NCBI RefSeq assembly: GCF_024398035.1
Contig: NZ_CP073748.1
Location: forward strand, 2,207,520-2,271,519
Length of the DNA: 64,000 nt
Reading direction: 5' to 3'
Origin: Kordiimonas sp. SCSIO 12603
GTDB lineage: Bacteria > Pseudomonadota > Alphaproteobacteria > Sphingomonadales > Kordiimonadaceae
In this document: piece after piece, positions 55,651-64,000 of the stretch
Layout: every line of letters begins with the position of its first letter
How positions within the stretch are numbered: position 1 is the first letter of the stretch
The notes under the pieces: model-generated
Seen by the model: the letters and a program-made list of their open reading frames with translations, nothing else
Told to the model about the DNA's origin: nothing
Database searches by the model: none
Program-made: the position numbers and the translations under genes

Positions 55651-56471
55651 CGTGATGGCGTTTGAGTGATCTCTAATACATCATGTTCGTATTTATATAA
55701 TATCTGATCGTAAACGCCGTTTGCTTTGATTTCTTTCAATGCGCTGTTGAACTGCTTGCAGTGTTCAGGGTTTTTGAAGCGAGCTGAAATCTGGACCGGA
55801 TCCAGAATGTTATGAGATTCCATTGCGTGATATTCGCCAGTGCGATCAAAATGGTTTTTCTGGTGATATTTGATAACCAGGCTGTCGCTGACAATGGCAT
55901 CAAACCGGCCCTTGTATAAAATTTCGATGTGCGATTGTTGATGGTAGGATTCAACGTAGTTGGGGTTGTTTCTTGTAGCCTTCCGGAAGGCGTGAGATAG
56001 ATACTTTGAAGCACCATCAAAGGATATGATCTTTAGATTGGCAAGATCATTGACATTTTCGATCTTCAGACGCTTTTCTTTTAAAGTAACTACATGCGCT
56101 AAATGCTGAATATACCAATCTGTTACGCAGCCATCTGTGTTCGTGTTCTTCGGTTGAATTAAATATCCATCCAGATTGGTGCCTTCAAAAGGTGCTACCA
56201 TTCGCTTACGGGGAAGGTGAACATACTCAAATTGAAGGTTGCTGCGTTCCTCTATTGCGGCGAGGATTTCCATATCAATGCCACCCTTAAACTCACCAAA
56301 AACAAAAGGCGGCGTGTTTATACGGCTGGCAACAAGAAGAGTTTCTTTCTCTTGCGCAAGAGAAGGGCTGGTTGTAAAGCAGAATAAAGAAAATAAGCCT
56401 ATGCTTGAGAGCAAAGTCTTCAAATGAAGTAGTGAAATATTGCTTTTTGGTGCAATTAAAGTTGAAGACAT
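55647..56471 (-). CDS. Periplasmic solute-binding protein (family 3-like), copy A
   Basis: A 274-residue exported protein with signal peptide (end near SLAQEKE). INTPPFVFGEFKGGIDMEIL and FDAIVSDSLVIKYH follow the SBP_bac_3 layout. It is about as long as copy B upstream and similar in order (IKPKNTNTDGCVTDWY-type Cys region against CATEWY). No ABC permease or ATPase is adjacent, so it may feed a distant transporter or serve as a sensor. Its stop overlaps the convergent DUF924 gene by four bases. Confidence 0.85.
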   Translation of the reverse strand: MSSTLIAPKSNISLLHLKTLLSSIGLFSLFCFTTSPSLAQEKETLLVASRINTPPFVFGEFKGGIDMEILAAIEERSNLQFEYVHLPRKRMVAPFEGTNLDGYLIQPKNTNTDGCVTDWYIQHLAHVVTLKEKRLKIENVNDLANLKIISFDGASKYLSHAFRKATRNNPNYVESYHQQSHIEILYKGRFDAIVSDSLVIKYHQKNHFDRTGEYHAMESHNILDPVQISARFKNPEHCKQFNSALKEIKANGVYDQILYKYEHDVLEITQTPSR

Positions 56472-56518
56472 ATTACTGAATGCCTGCTTACACAGTACCC
56501 TTTATTATACGGTTTTAT

Positions 56519-57346
56519 TTACGGTACCACTATCTTTTGATTTGGGCTATTTAATATTCCAGCCATTGAGATGGTATCGTAATATGTGCTTACAATTTGG
56601 CGGTATGTACCGTTTTCCCTGATATTTTTTAAAGCAGTATTAAAGGCATCACAAATGGCCTGATCATGGAAGCGAGCGATATAGTATGAAGCAGGCAGAA
56701 TTTCGTGCTGCTGCATTTTCATATAATTACCCGTTGTTTCATAATATCTGCGCTGGGCTAGTTTTAAAATCCATTCGTCTCCAACCACGGCATCAAATCT
56801 GCCTTTGTAGAGAAGTGCTATGTGTGTGCTTTGATCAGCTGCTTCGGTATAGGCTGGGTTTTGTAAAACGGTATTTTTGTACCGAGGGCCTAGGTATTGG
56901 GTTGCTCCATCAAATGATACAAGCCGGATAGATTTTAAATCATCCAGTCCACTGATGCTTAGCTCTCTATCATTCAGTGTGAAAGCAAAGTTTTGATGTT
57001 TTAGGTACCATTCAGTTGCGCAACCAACTTTGGAAGCTTTGGGGTTCTGAGTAAGGATACCATCCATTTGTTGAGCGTCGAATGACTGGATCATTCTGAT
57101 ACGCGGCATTTGTACAAACTCAACATCAAGGTTGGCAATTTTCGCAATTTTTCTTATGAGATCAATTTCAATCCCATGGTCGGCGCGTTCATAAACATAA
57201 GGGGGTAGATCGTGGCGGGTTGCGATTTTTAGTGTGTCATTCGCTTGTGTTTGAACGGATGCAACAGCTAGTCCCATAAGTGTTAGGGACTTGATCTTAT
57301 TGGAAAATAGTCGATTGAACTTATTGTTTTTTATGTTCAGGGCCAT
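56519..57346 (-). CDS. Periplasmic solute-binding protein (family 3-like), copy B
   Basis: A 275-residue paralogue of the previous gene, 47 bases upstream in the same direction. A basic N-terminus and hydrophobic segment (LTLMGLAVASVQTQAND) form the signal. RHDLPPYVYERADHGIEIDL and LLYKGRFDAVVGDEWILKLA give the family fold. The ATG at 57346 is preferred over a non-ATG start at 57391. Ligand unknown; the tandem pair looks like a local duplication. Confidence 0.83.
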   Translation of the reverse strand: MALNIKNNKFNRLFSNKIKSLTLMGLAVASVQTQANDTLKIATRHDLPPYVYERADHGIEIDLIRKIAKIANLDVEFVQMPRIRMIQSFDAQQMDGILTQNPKASKVGCATEWYLKHQNFAFTLNDRELSISGLDDLKSIRLVSFDGATQYLGPRYKNTVLQNPAYTEAADQSTHIALLYKGRFDAVVGDEWILKLAQRRYYETTGNYMKMQQHEILPASYYIARFHDQAICDAFNTALKNIRENGTYRQIVSTYYDTISMAGILNSPNQKIVVP

Positions 57347-57438
57347 ATAGGTTCGCAAGCATTGTTCAAACTCAATTACTAACCTCAACAATATGAGGGA
57401 AATGTAATGGTATCATTCCCCTCGTTAAAATTCTATTT

Positions 57439-59046
57439 CTATCTACGCCCTAAACGCTGATCAGCAGGGTATGTAATACGGTACTGATGTTTGATTTCCC
57501 AAGTTTCACCTGGCTCAAGGGTTTTTCGCCACATTAACAAGCCTTGTTTGTTATCCATATTTTGATCTGCAGGTGGGGTCGCGCCCTTAATTGTGGTTAC
57601 TTTAATATCGTCATGGCCTGAAACAGGCATCCGATCATAAATTTCTATGATTTGCGGGCTGTTATGTTCATTGATAACGCTAATAAGGTAGCGTTTTTCT
57701 TCGATGTTTGATTTGCTGAAAACACCTCTTTTATCATCTTTGGGAGGTTGTTCCTGATAGGTGATTTTTATTTGTTGGTCAGCGCCGAAGGGTAGCTTCA
57801 GGCGTTTCCCTTTGATAAGGTCTGGCCAATCATCTTTACCGATGAAATGCCCATCGCGGTATAGGGATGCTTGGGTATTGCGCTGTGTTTCAAGCTCTTC
57901 AAACTGTGCTTCAGCAAAAACGTATGCGGTTGAGCTCTCCCGCGGCAGTGCACGAATAACTGTTTGGGTGCGTGTGCTGTTACGAGAGATAAGAATTTCC
58001 TCACTATCAGCTGAACTGTTTTGACTATAAGCACCTTTGATGCTGTAACTTCGATCGAATAAACTGTTGTTGGTGGTAATTCTAGAACCCGTCACCACCA
58101 CTTCTTCAAGGCCATCTGCCTGAATGAGTCTGCGCTCTGTTCTAGCTGGTTCATATGTTTTGAAGCGTTCATCTTTTAATAGATTCAAAAATAATGGTCG
58201 TTGTTCAACGGAACCAAAGTCTCCAAAGCTATCATTGTTTGAAAGAGATAGAGTTATATCCTGCCAGTTTTCGCCGGTTTGTTGGTGGATGGATGCTTTA
58301 TCTGTAATAGTTATCTCATCGCTTTCGGTATTAAGACTGCTGCTGACTTCAAGTTCCCATCCCGCGTCTTCCATGAAATAGTTTACAGCTAGTTCGATAG
58401 TTTGTGGGCTATCAAGTTCAATGGTTGCGATGCCTGTCATGGTATCAATTTGTTTGCTGCCTGCGGCCTTTAGCTCTCGTTGAAGAGCTTTGATTTCATC
58501 ATTCAGCTTGGATACTTTGTTTTTTGAAGCGGATATCTTTTCAAGTAATCCTTCACCTTTGTCGCCAATAAATTGGAAGGCCGTTTGCCAATCGCTAACT
58601 GATAAAGCAGTTCCTTGTTGCGGCGATGAATTCCCCAGGGTACGAAGGAAATTCATTTGAAGATGGCTGGTTTCTATGAGTTTGTTTTCTTCAAGTATCT
58701 GATTTCGCGCGATTTTTATCTTTGCTTCAATTTTTTTCTGTACGTCAGACGTTGTATTTGCGGAATATACCTCCCTGAACTTCACGCTGTTAATTTGGGC
58801 AGAGCCTTTCAGGATATTAATAAAAGGTGAATAATTTTCGTCTGCGCTTTCCGGCAGCATGGGAAAACTAATCGTGTGAATGCCGACAGGGAGATCAAAT
58901 GTCGTTGCTCTGCTAACGAGGGCACCTCCATTACGGTATATGGTGGCAGCGTTTACCTTGGTGCCAGCTGTATAATCACCAGCGAATGCAGATGTAGAGA
59001 TTAGGGCTGTTGATATAAAAAGGCCCGAAAATAAGTATTTTTTCAT
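57439..59046 (-). CDS. DUF4139-family secreted protein
   Basis: A 535-residue exported protein (signal MKKYLFSGLFISTALISTSAFA). N-terminal AATIYRNGGALVSRATTFDL and C-terminal SVINEHNSPQIIEIYDRMPV and EPGETWEIKHQYRITYPAD fit the DUF4140/DUF4139 (MuiA-like) proteins. A coiled coil near residues 105-185 links them. The ATG at 59046 follows GGGGAA and starts the signal peptide, so the upstream frame is discarded. Role unknown. Confidence 0.88.
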   Translation of the reverse strand: MKKYLFSGLFISTALISTSAFAGDYTAGTKVNAATIYRNGGALVSRATTFDLPVGIHTISFPMLPESADENYSPFINILKGSAQINSVKFREVYSANTTSDVQKKIEAKIKIARNQILEENKLIETSHLQMNFLRTLGNSSPQQGTALSVSDWQTAFQFIGDKGEGLLEKISASKNKVSKLNDEIKALQRELKAAGSKQIDTMTGIATIELDSPQTIELAVNYFMEDAGWELEVSSSLNTESDEITITDKASIHQQTGENWQDITLSLSNNDSFGDFGSVEQRPLFLNLLKDERFKTYEPARTERRLIQADGLEEVVVTGSRITTNNSLFDRSYSIKGAYSQNSSADSEEILISRNSTRTQTVIRALPRESSTAYVFAEAQFEELETQRNTQASLYRDGHFIGKDDWPDLIKGKRLKLPFGADQQIKITYQEQPPKDDKRGVFSKSNIEEKRYLISVINEHNSPQIIEIYDRMPVSGHDDIKVTTIKGATPPADQNMDNKQGLLMWRKTLEPGETWEIKHQYRITYPADQRLGRR

Positions 59047-59089
59047 GATTATTCCCCATAGTGTCTTGCTCTTAGAATGCATCATGCGC

Positions 59090-59112
59090 TCATTTCTATC
59101 AAATAGAAATGA
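59090..59112. promoter_or_regulatory. Palindromic operator candidate upstream of DUF4139 gene
   Basis: TCATTTCTAT-CAA-ATAGAAATGA is a perfect 10-bp inverted repeat 44-66 bases before the start codon, placed where a repressor would block the promoter. Confidence 0.55.
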
Positions 59113-59160
59113 ACACACGATGTATGTGCTGTATAGGGAATTATATGCCTAAATATTGCC

Positions 59161-62019
59161 TTATTCGGCAGCCTGACGAGTAAGAACTGGTGCTAGATAG
59201 CGGCCAGTGTAACTACGGTCATTCTTTGCTACCTCTTCAGGTGTACCTGTTGCTACGATTTCACCGCCGCCATCACCGCCTTCTGGGCCGAGGTCTAAAA
59301 TCCAGTCGGCGGTTTTGATAACCTCAAGATTATGTTCAATCACGATAACCGTATTGCCTTGGTCTACAAGTGCCTGCAAAACTTCCATCAGTTTTCTGAC
59401 ATCTTCGAAATGCAGACCTGTGGTTGGCTCGTCCAGGATATAAACAGTCTTGCCCGTTGAGCGCTTCGAAAGCTCTTTTGCGAGCTTAACGCGCTGAGCT
59501 TCCCCGCCCGATAGGGTTGTGGCCTGTTGACCTACGCGGATATAGCTGAGACCCACTTTATCAAGCATCTCTAGCTTGTTTCTGATGGCCGGGACAGCTT
59601 TAAAAAACTCAACACCTTCTTCAACAGTCATATCAAGAACATCCGATATGCTTTTGTCTTTAAAGCGAATTTCCAAAGTTTCCCGGTTGTAGCGCTTACC
59701 TTTACACTGATCACATTCCACATATACGTCCGGCAGGAAATGCATTTCGATTTTGATAACGCCGTCACCCTTACACGCCTCACAGCGTCCGCCTTTTACG
59801 TTGAAGGAGAAACGCCCAGCTTTATAACCGCGCGCCTGCGCTTCAGGAAGTCCAGCGAACCATTCTCGGATTGGGGAGAAAGCACCTGTGTATGTAGCCG
59901 GGTTGGAGCGAGGTGTTCGGCCAATCGGGCTTTGGTCGATATCAACGATCTTGTCCAGGTGCTCAAGTCCCTCAATTTCCTTGTGTGCGCCGGGCATAAC
60001 CCTTGAGCCATTCAGGTGCTTTGCGATGGCCTTGTATAGAGTTTCAATGGTGAAGGTAGATTTACCAGAACCAGATACGCCTGTAATGCAGGTTAGGGTG
60101 CCAAGAGGGATTGAGCCGGTCACATTCTTGAGGTTGTTTGAGGTTGCCCCCTTAACGGTCAGGAATTTATCTTTATGGCCTGTACGACGAGCGGCAGGGA
60201 TTGGTACCTCTCTTTTGCCAGTAAGATATTGGCCCGTGAGGCTCTTTGGGTGGTTCATCACTTCTTGCGGAGCACCTTCAGCAACGATAGTGCCGCCGTG
60301 TTCGCCAGCACCTGGCCCCATATCAATGACATAATCAGCGGTGCGGATCGCATCTTCATCGTGCTCAACTACTAGAACGGTGTTCCCGATATCACGTAGG
60401 TTTTGCAGTGTTTCCAGGAGACGATCATTGTCCCGTTGGTGCAAACCAATAGATGGTTCATCCAGAACATAAAGTACACCGGTAAGGCCTGAACCAATTT
60501 GCGAGGCAAGCCGAATGCGCTGGCTTTCGCCGCCGGAAAGCGTTCCAGATGAACGGCTTAGGTTAAGATATTCGAGTCCTACATTATTAAGGAAACTAAG
60601 GCGGTCCTGAATTTCTTTGAGAACTTTTTCCGCAATAGCATTTTGTTTTTCGGTAAGCTTTTCAGGAAGAGCGCCGAACCAATCATGCGCGCCTTTGATG
60701 GAAAGTGCAGTAATATTGCTGATGTGGGACCCATCAATTTTAACAGCGAGTGCTTCCGCGCGGAGACGATCACCCTTACAGGAAGTACAAGTGGTAGAGC
60801 TCTGATATTTGCTCAATTCTTCCCGCATCCAGTTACTGTCTGTTTCACGCCAGCGGCGCTCGATATTGTTGATTACACCCTCGAAAGGCTTGTTCACCTC
60901 AAACTTACGTTTGCCGTCGGCATAGGTAATGGTCACGGGTGTTTTGCCTGTACCGTATAGAAACGCGTCTTGTGCTTTCTTCGGTAGGTCTTTCCATTTT
61001 GTATCCAGAGATACATCGAAATGGCGAGCTACAGCGTCTAGCGCTTGGAAATAGAAGGGAGATGGATTGTTAGCTTTGTTAGCCCATGCGGCAATAGCAC
61101 CATCTTTCACTGTTTTGGTTTCATCAGGCACAACAAGGTCCGGGTTGAAATACAGCTTTTCACCAAGACCATCACAGGATGTACAAGCGCCGAACGGGTT
61201 GTTGAATGAGAAAAGACGCGGCTCAATCTCTTCAATAGTGAAACCTGATTCAGGGCAGGCAAACTTTGCAGACATCAGGTGCCGTTCGCCGTCTTCACCT
61301 TTAACGACAGTTTCAATGGCTACAAGTCCTTCAGAGAGATCAAGCGCTGTTTCTACACTGTCGGCAAGGCGTTGCTGCATATCATCTTTAATAACTAAGC
61401 GGTCAACTACCACATCAATATCGTGTTTGAATTTTTTATCGAGTGTAGGGACTTCATCAATCAGGTAAAATTCGCCATCCACTTTAACGCGCTGAAAACC
61501 CCGTTTCTGTAACTCCTGAAATTCTTTGCGGTACTCACCTTTACGCCCACGAACGATTGGAGCCATCAGATAAAGGCGTGTGCCTTCACCGAGGGCAATA
61601 ATGCGGTCTACCATCTGGCTAACGGTTTGGCTTTCAATAGGTAGGCCTGTGGCTGGTGAGTAAGGAATACCAACGCGTGCCCACAATAGACGCATATAAT
61701 CGTAAATCTCGGTAACTGTACCAACGGTGGAGCGAGGGTTTTTGCTCGTGGTCTTCTGTTCGATAGAAATAGCCGGCGATAGCCCTTCAATATGATCCAC
61801 ATCGGGCTTTTGCATAAGTTCAAGGAACTGGCGAGCATAAGCGCTCAGGCTTTCCACATAACGGCGTTGGCCTTCGGCATAAATGGTATCAAATGCGAGA
61901 GAGGATTTACCGGAACCGGAAAGACCTGTGATAACCACTAGTTTATCACGGGGAATATCAACATCCACGGATTTCAGATTATGTTCTTTTGCGCCGCGAA
62001 CGGAAATTTCAGTTAGCAT
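59161..62019 (-). CDS. uvrA: Excinuclease ABC subunit A
   Basis: A 952-residue DNA damage sensor of nucleotide excision repair. Two ABC ATPase modules are seen: [20 protein letters not shown] and [15 protein letters not shown], with signatures [12 protein letters not shown] and [12 protein letters not shown]. Zinc-binding CxxC pairs are [16 protein letters not shown] and CEACKGDG. The start has GAGTGAGGAT. A LexA box lies upstream, so SOS induction is expected. Confidence 0.99.
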   Translation of the reverse strand: MLTEISVRGAKEHNLKSVDVDIPRDKLVVITGLSGSGKSSLAFDTIYAEGQRRYVESLSAYARQFLELMQKPDVDHIEGLSPAISIEQKTTSKNPRSTVGTVTEIYDYMRLLWARVGIPYSPATGLPIESQTVSQMVDRIIALGEGTRLYLMAPIVRGRKGEYRKEFQELQKRGFQRVKVDGEFYLIDEVPTLDKKFKHDIDVVVDRLVIKDDMQQRLADSVETALDLSEGLVAIETVVKGEDGERHLMSAKFACPESGFTIEEIEPRLFSFNNPFGACTSCDGLGEKLYFNPDLVVPDETKTVKDGAIAAWANKANNPSPFYFQALDAVARHFDVSLDTKWKDLPKKAQDAFLYGTGKTPVTITYADGKRKFEVNKPFEGVINNIERRWRETDSNWMREELSKYQSSTTCTSCKGDRLRAEALAVKIDGSHISNITALSIKGAHDWFGALPEKLTEKQNAIAEKVLKEIQDRLSFLNNVGLEYLNLSRSSGTLSGGESQRIRLASQIGSGLTGVLYVLDEPSIGLHQRDNDRLLETLQNLRDIGNTVLVVEHDEDAIRTADYVIDMGPGAGEHGGTIVAEGAPQEVMNHPKSLTGQYLTGKREVPIPAARRTGHKDKFLTVKGATSNNLKNVTGSIPLGTLTCITGVSGSGKSTFTIETLYKAIAKHLNGSRVMPGAHKEIEGLEHLDKIVDIDQSPIGRTPRSNPATYTGAFSPIREWFAGLPEAQARGYKAGRFSFNVKGGRCEACKGDGVIKIEMHFLPDVYVECDQCKGKRYNRETLEIRFKDKSISDVLDMTVEEGVEFFKAVPAIRNKLEMLDKVGLSYIRVGQQATTLSGGEAQRVKLAKELSKRSTGKTVYILDEPTTGLHFEDVRKLMEVLQALVDQGNTVIVIEHNLEVIKTADWILDLGPEGGDGGGEIVATGTPEEVAKNDRSYTGRYLAPVLTRQAAE

Positions 62020-62074
62020 CTAATCCTCACTCTACGAAAGTTACAGGCCATCAAGTGGCAAGTGTACCTTAACC

Positions 62075-62091
62075 TGTCAAGCGCCTTGACA
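62075..62091. promoter_or_regulatory. Back-to-back -35 elements of uvrA and GFA gene
   Basis: TGTCAAG-CGC-CTTGACA is a perfect inverted repeat that gives a TTGACA hexamer on each strand, so divergent promoters share this spot. The -10 elements are not clear. Confidence 0.5.
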
Positions 62092-62106
62092 ATAGTTTGA
62101 GTTTTG

Positions 62107-62121
62107 GAACAAATAAAGAAC
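62107..62121. promoter_or_regulatory. LexA box between uvrA and GFA gene
   Basis: GAAC-AAATAAA-GAAC, 88 bases from the uvrA start and 31 before the GFA start. It overlaps the expected -10 of the GFA promoter, so both genes may be SOS-controlled. Confidence 0.85.
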
Positions 62122-62152
62122 AAATGCAATAGTGGTGACAGGAATTGTCAGT

Positions 62153-62578
62153 ATGAACTCAAACATTAAAGAAGGCGGCTGCCTTTGTGGCAAAGCCCGG
62201 TATCAGATTGATCTGAAAAATCACCAAACGGGTAATTGCCATTGTAAGGATTGCCAGCGTCAGGCAGGTGCGCCTTTTGTGCCTTTTACGAGTGTCGATG
62301 CGGTTCAGTTCAAGTGGCTTTCAAAGCCTGATGGTGAATATAGGGCTACAGAGAAGGCGGTACGACGTTTTTGTACTTCCTGTGGGTCGCTGATCACATG
62401 GGAAGGTGTTGATTTTCCTCACAGAAAAACTGTAGTGACTTCTACGCTTGATGTGATGACGGCAACATTTGATGAGCCAGAAGATATTCCTATCACTTAC
62501 GAAATTTTCACGAAGAACCGCTGGAAATCCATACCACCAGTGCAGGGCGCGAAGCAGTTCCTCGAAGATAATGAGTAG
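62153..62578 (+). CDS. GFA-family zinc protein
   Basis: A 141-residue protein of the glutathione-dependent formaldehyde-activating (GFA/CENP-V) fold. Zinc ligands are GGCLCGKARY, NCHCKDCQRQAGAPF and RRFCTSCGSLITW. The true GFA activity is disputed for most members. The ATG at 62153 starts the conserved part. Divergent from uvrA across a LexA box, so damage control is possible. Confidence 0.92.
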   Translation: MNSNIKEGGCLCGKARYQIDLKNHQTGNCHCKDCQRQAGAPFVPFTSVDAVQFKWLSKPDGEYRATEKAVRRFCTSCGSLITWEGVDFPHRKTVVTSTLDVMTATFDEPEDIPITYEIFTKNRWKSIPPVQGAKQFLEDNE

Positions 62579-62589
62579 GCCTTCATGGC

Positions 62590-63279
62590 CTATTGGTTAA
62601 GTGCCCTTATAACCATAGGGAAGAGATAATAATAGCAAGCAGCAATCACGGCGAGGCTAATGCTAATACGGATTAATTGTTGCTTTCGCTGGGATGTTTG
62701 TAGGTCTTTTAGCATATCCTGTTTTTGAGAAGCTGTAAGGTGGTAAGTGTCATCCTTCGGACTGCCATATTCATTTCGCCATAGATTGATGGTGTCCGCC
62801 ACATCGGTTGGGGTGTTCAGCCAAGTGATATTAAATTTGATATCTGCGTTGTTTGATGAAGCACTTGAAGAAGCACTCGCGCCGTATTGGAGATCGTGCT
62901 TCATATCTGTATGCGCATAAAGAGTGCGGATGCGATGCTTACGGCTACCAGACTCGATCAAAGTAAAGGGACCAACATCTTTCCAGTGATATAATTTATT
63001 CGAAAGAACGGTTTTATAGCGAATGCCTTCAATAGATAGTTCTAATTTGGGTACCGAAATCAATGACAAGACTAAGCGAATGAATGCTTGCAGAACGCCG
63101 AAGCTTACAGCGACAAGAAACAAAGCAGTAAACAGGTAAGCAATAGTGGTTTTTTCGGTGTCAGAACCAAGCCGATTAACGAATAAATTTTGATAAATTA
63201 AGTACAAGAACAAGATGCTCACGAGGAAGGTTATTACTGCTGTAACTTTATTCGGTGTATAAATTATGGTTTGGCGCAT
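62590..63279 (-). CDS. Hypothetical membrane protein
   Basis: A 229-residue protein with two N-terminal membrane helices (VTAVITFLVSILFLYLIYQ; TIAYLFTALFLVAVSFGVLQ), a soluble middle with PH-like strands (KLELSIEGIRYKTVLSNKLY) and a C-terminal helix. Not recognised beyond this layout. ATG at 63279 follows GGGGGGAAAG. Confidence 0.65.
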   Translation of the reverse strand: MRQTIIYTPNKVTAVITFLVSILFLYLIYQNLFVNRLGSDTEKTTIAYLFTALFLVAVSFGVLQAFIRLVLSLISVPKLELSIEGIRYKTVLSNKLYHWKDVGPFTLIESGSRKHRIRTLYAHTDMKHDLQYGASASSSASSNNADIKFNITWLNTPTDVADTINLWRNEYGSPKDDTYHLTASQKQDMLKDLQTSQRKQQLIRISISLAVIAACYYYLFPMVIRALNQ

Positions 63280-63340
63280 CACTTTCCCCCCAGTTGTTCC
63301 ATGCCATATGTTTAGCTTGGTGAGAAAGTAGACACAAGAT

Positions 63341-64000
63341 TTACAGGTAGCTGAGCCACCAGTCTTTCCGGCGTGCTTTTACGCCTGCAAACCATTTACA
63401 TGCTGGATAAAGCGCAGCAACTATGCCTATCCAAACAAGCCATGCGCCCCAGAGTGGTAAGCCATAATTAGAAGGCGCAGCCCAAAAGCCTCCTGCCAAT
63501 GCTTTCCAGCCAATGCCTTGGAATTCCGCCAGTGCCATTGCAGCCACATGAATTAGGTAGATATGGAGTACATAGAAGAAGAAAGGTACGCGACCTAAGA
63601 TAACTGTGGCATGATAGAGCCAACCGCGCCATTTCTCTGCATACGAGAGAACGATTAGAGCAGGCCCTAATGTCATTGCGAGATAGAGAAGGGATGGCGG
63701 GTACTTTTGCCCGTTTATAAAGGATAGAAGTGTGTGAACCCATGTTTCTTCTTGTTTCCAGAGGGTAGGGTCACCGTACAAGTTGGTTGCTCTAAGTGCG
63801 ATAAAGAAAAATGTGATACCAACACCTAGTTTAATAAGAAAACTCCGGCGCCACGCTGCATCAGTGTTTGGTTCATAAATGCGCGCTAATATATACCCAA
63901 GTGGCATAACGCCAATCCAAGGCAGCGCCGGGTAAGCTATGTAAGTAGGCCAGCCAAAATCCATGGTAAAAATAGGATTATGAAGCGCATGCCATAAGGG
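63341..64000 (-). CDS. DUF1624/heparan-glucosaminide acetyltransferase-like protein (5' cut)
   Basis: A polytopic membrane protein whose frame stays open to the window end (codons before Met at 63964 read PLWHALHNPIFT). Segments FVYVLHIYLIHVAAMA-like and PWIGVMPLGYILARIY match the DUF1624 / YeiB-type acyltransferase C-terminal half. The histidine in FFFYVLHIYLIH is in the usual place. Substrate unknown. Confidence 0.75.
   Translation of the reverse strand, partial: PLWHALHNPIFTMDFGWPTYIAYPALPWIGVMPLGYILARIYEPNTDAAWRRSFLIKLGVGITFFFIALRATNLYGDPTLWKQEETWVHTLLSFINGQKYPPSLLYLAMTLGPALIVLSYAEKWRGWLYHATVILGRVPFFFYVLHIYLIHVAAMALAEFQGIGWKALAGGFWAAPSNYGLPLWGAWLVWIGIVAALYPACKWFAGVKARRKDWWLSYL

Noticed and set aside
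59047-59118. Upstream extension of the DUF4139 frame
   Set aside because: The extension overlaps the palindrome and lacks a ribosome site, while the ATG at 59046 has GGGGAA and begins a signal peptide.

Overview
The window looks like the chromosome of a free-living, flagellated alphaproteobacterium of moderate GC (by eye in the high forties). Evidence for the class: a CckA-type hybrid kinase behind the flagellar export genes, LexA boxes of the alphaproteobacterial GAAC-N7-GAAC form before recA, uvrA and a small membrane-protein gene, and a TrmFO-type tRNA methylase. Kordiimonadales or a relative is my best guess, by inference only. I found no rRNA, tRNA, IS element, prophage or CRISPR array.

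Layout. 1-4991: TonB-dependent receptor, acyl-CoA ligase and alpha/beta hydrolase on the minus strand, divergent from a TetR regulator, with an operator array between them. 5084-13511: DPP IV-like peptidase, a hydrolase, an outer-membrane protein, a fasciclin protein, a secreted HExxH protein, a lipocalin-like protein and release factor 3, plus two apparent small-RNA loci (about 7462-7588 and 11046-11124). 13782-22547: three tandem RTX-repeat proteins; the first two share an 807-bp segment differing only at silent sites. 22552-25407: LysE exporter, VOC protein, SMP-30/strictosidine-synthase-like protein and a GPP34 (GOLPH3-like) protein.

25463-32832: divergent flagellar cluster (fliP, fliO, FlhB-like small protein / flgB, flgC, fliE, fliQ, fliR, flhB) followed by cckA. 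32956-43694: recA, alaS, a tyrosine-phosphatase-like protein, icd, LOG protein, LysM protein, psd-pssA phospholipid genes and a SPOR lipoprotein. 43695-44330: a structured RNA candidate and an SOS-type small membrane-protein gene with two LexA boxes bracketing its promoter. 44474-53890: ppx/gppA, rlmE, guaB, an rsmB-like gene, a TPR protein, an M28 peptidase, two unknown genes and trmFO. 54003-64000: a membrane-anchored degenerate M28-like protein, DUF924, two solute-binding proteins, a DUF4139 protein, uvrA (LexA box), a GFA protein, a membrane protein and a DUF1624 protein cut by the window edge.

The most noteworthy candidates are the LexA-controlled 62-residue membrane protein (a possible SidA-like division inhibitor), the sRNA with an anti-Shine-Dalgarno pyrimidine loop, the pair of hairpins with identical loops, and the RTX triplet with apparent gene conversion.
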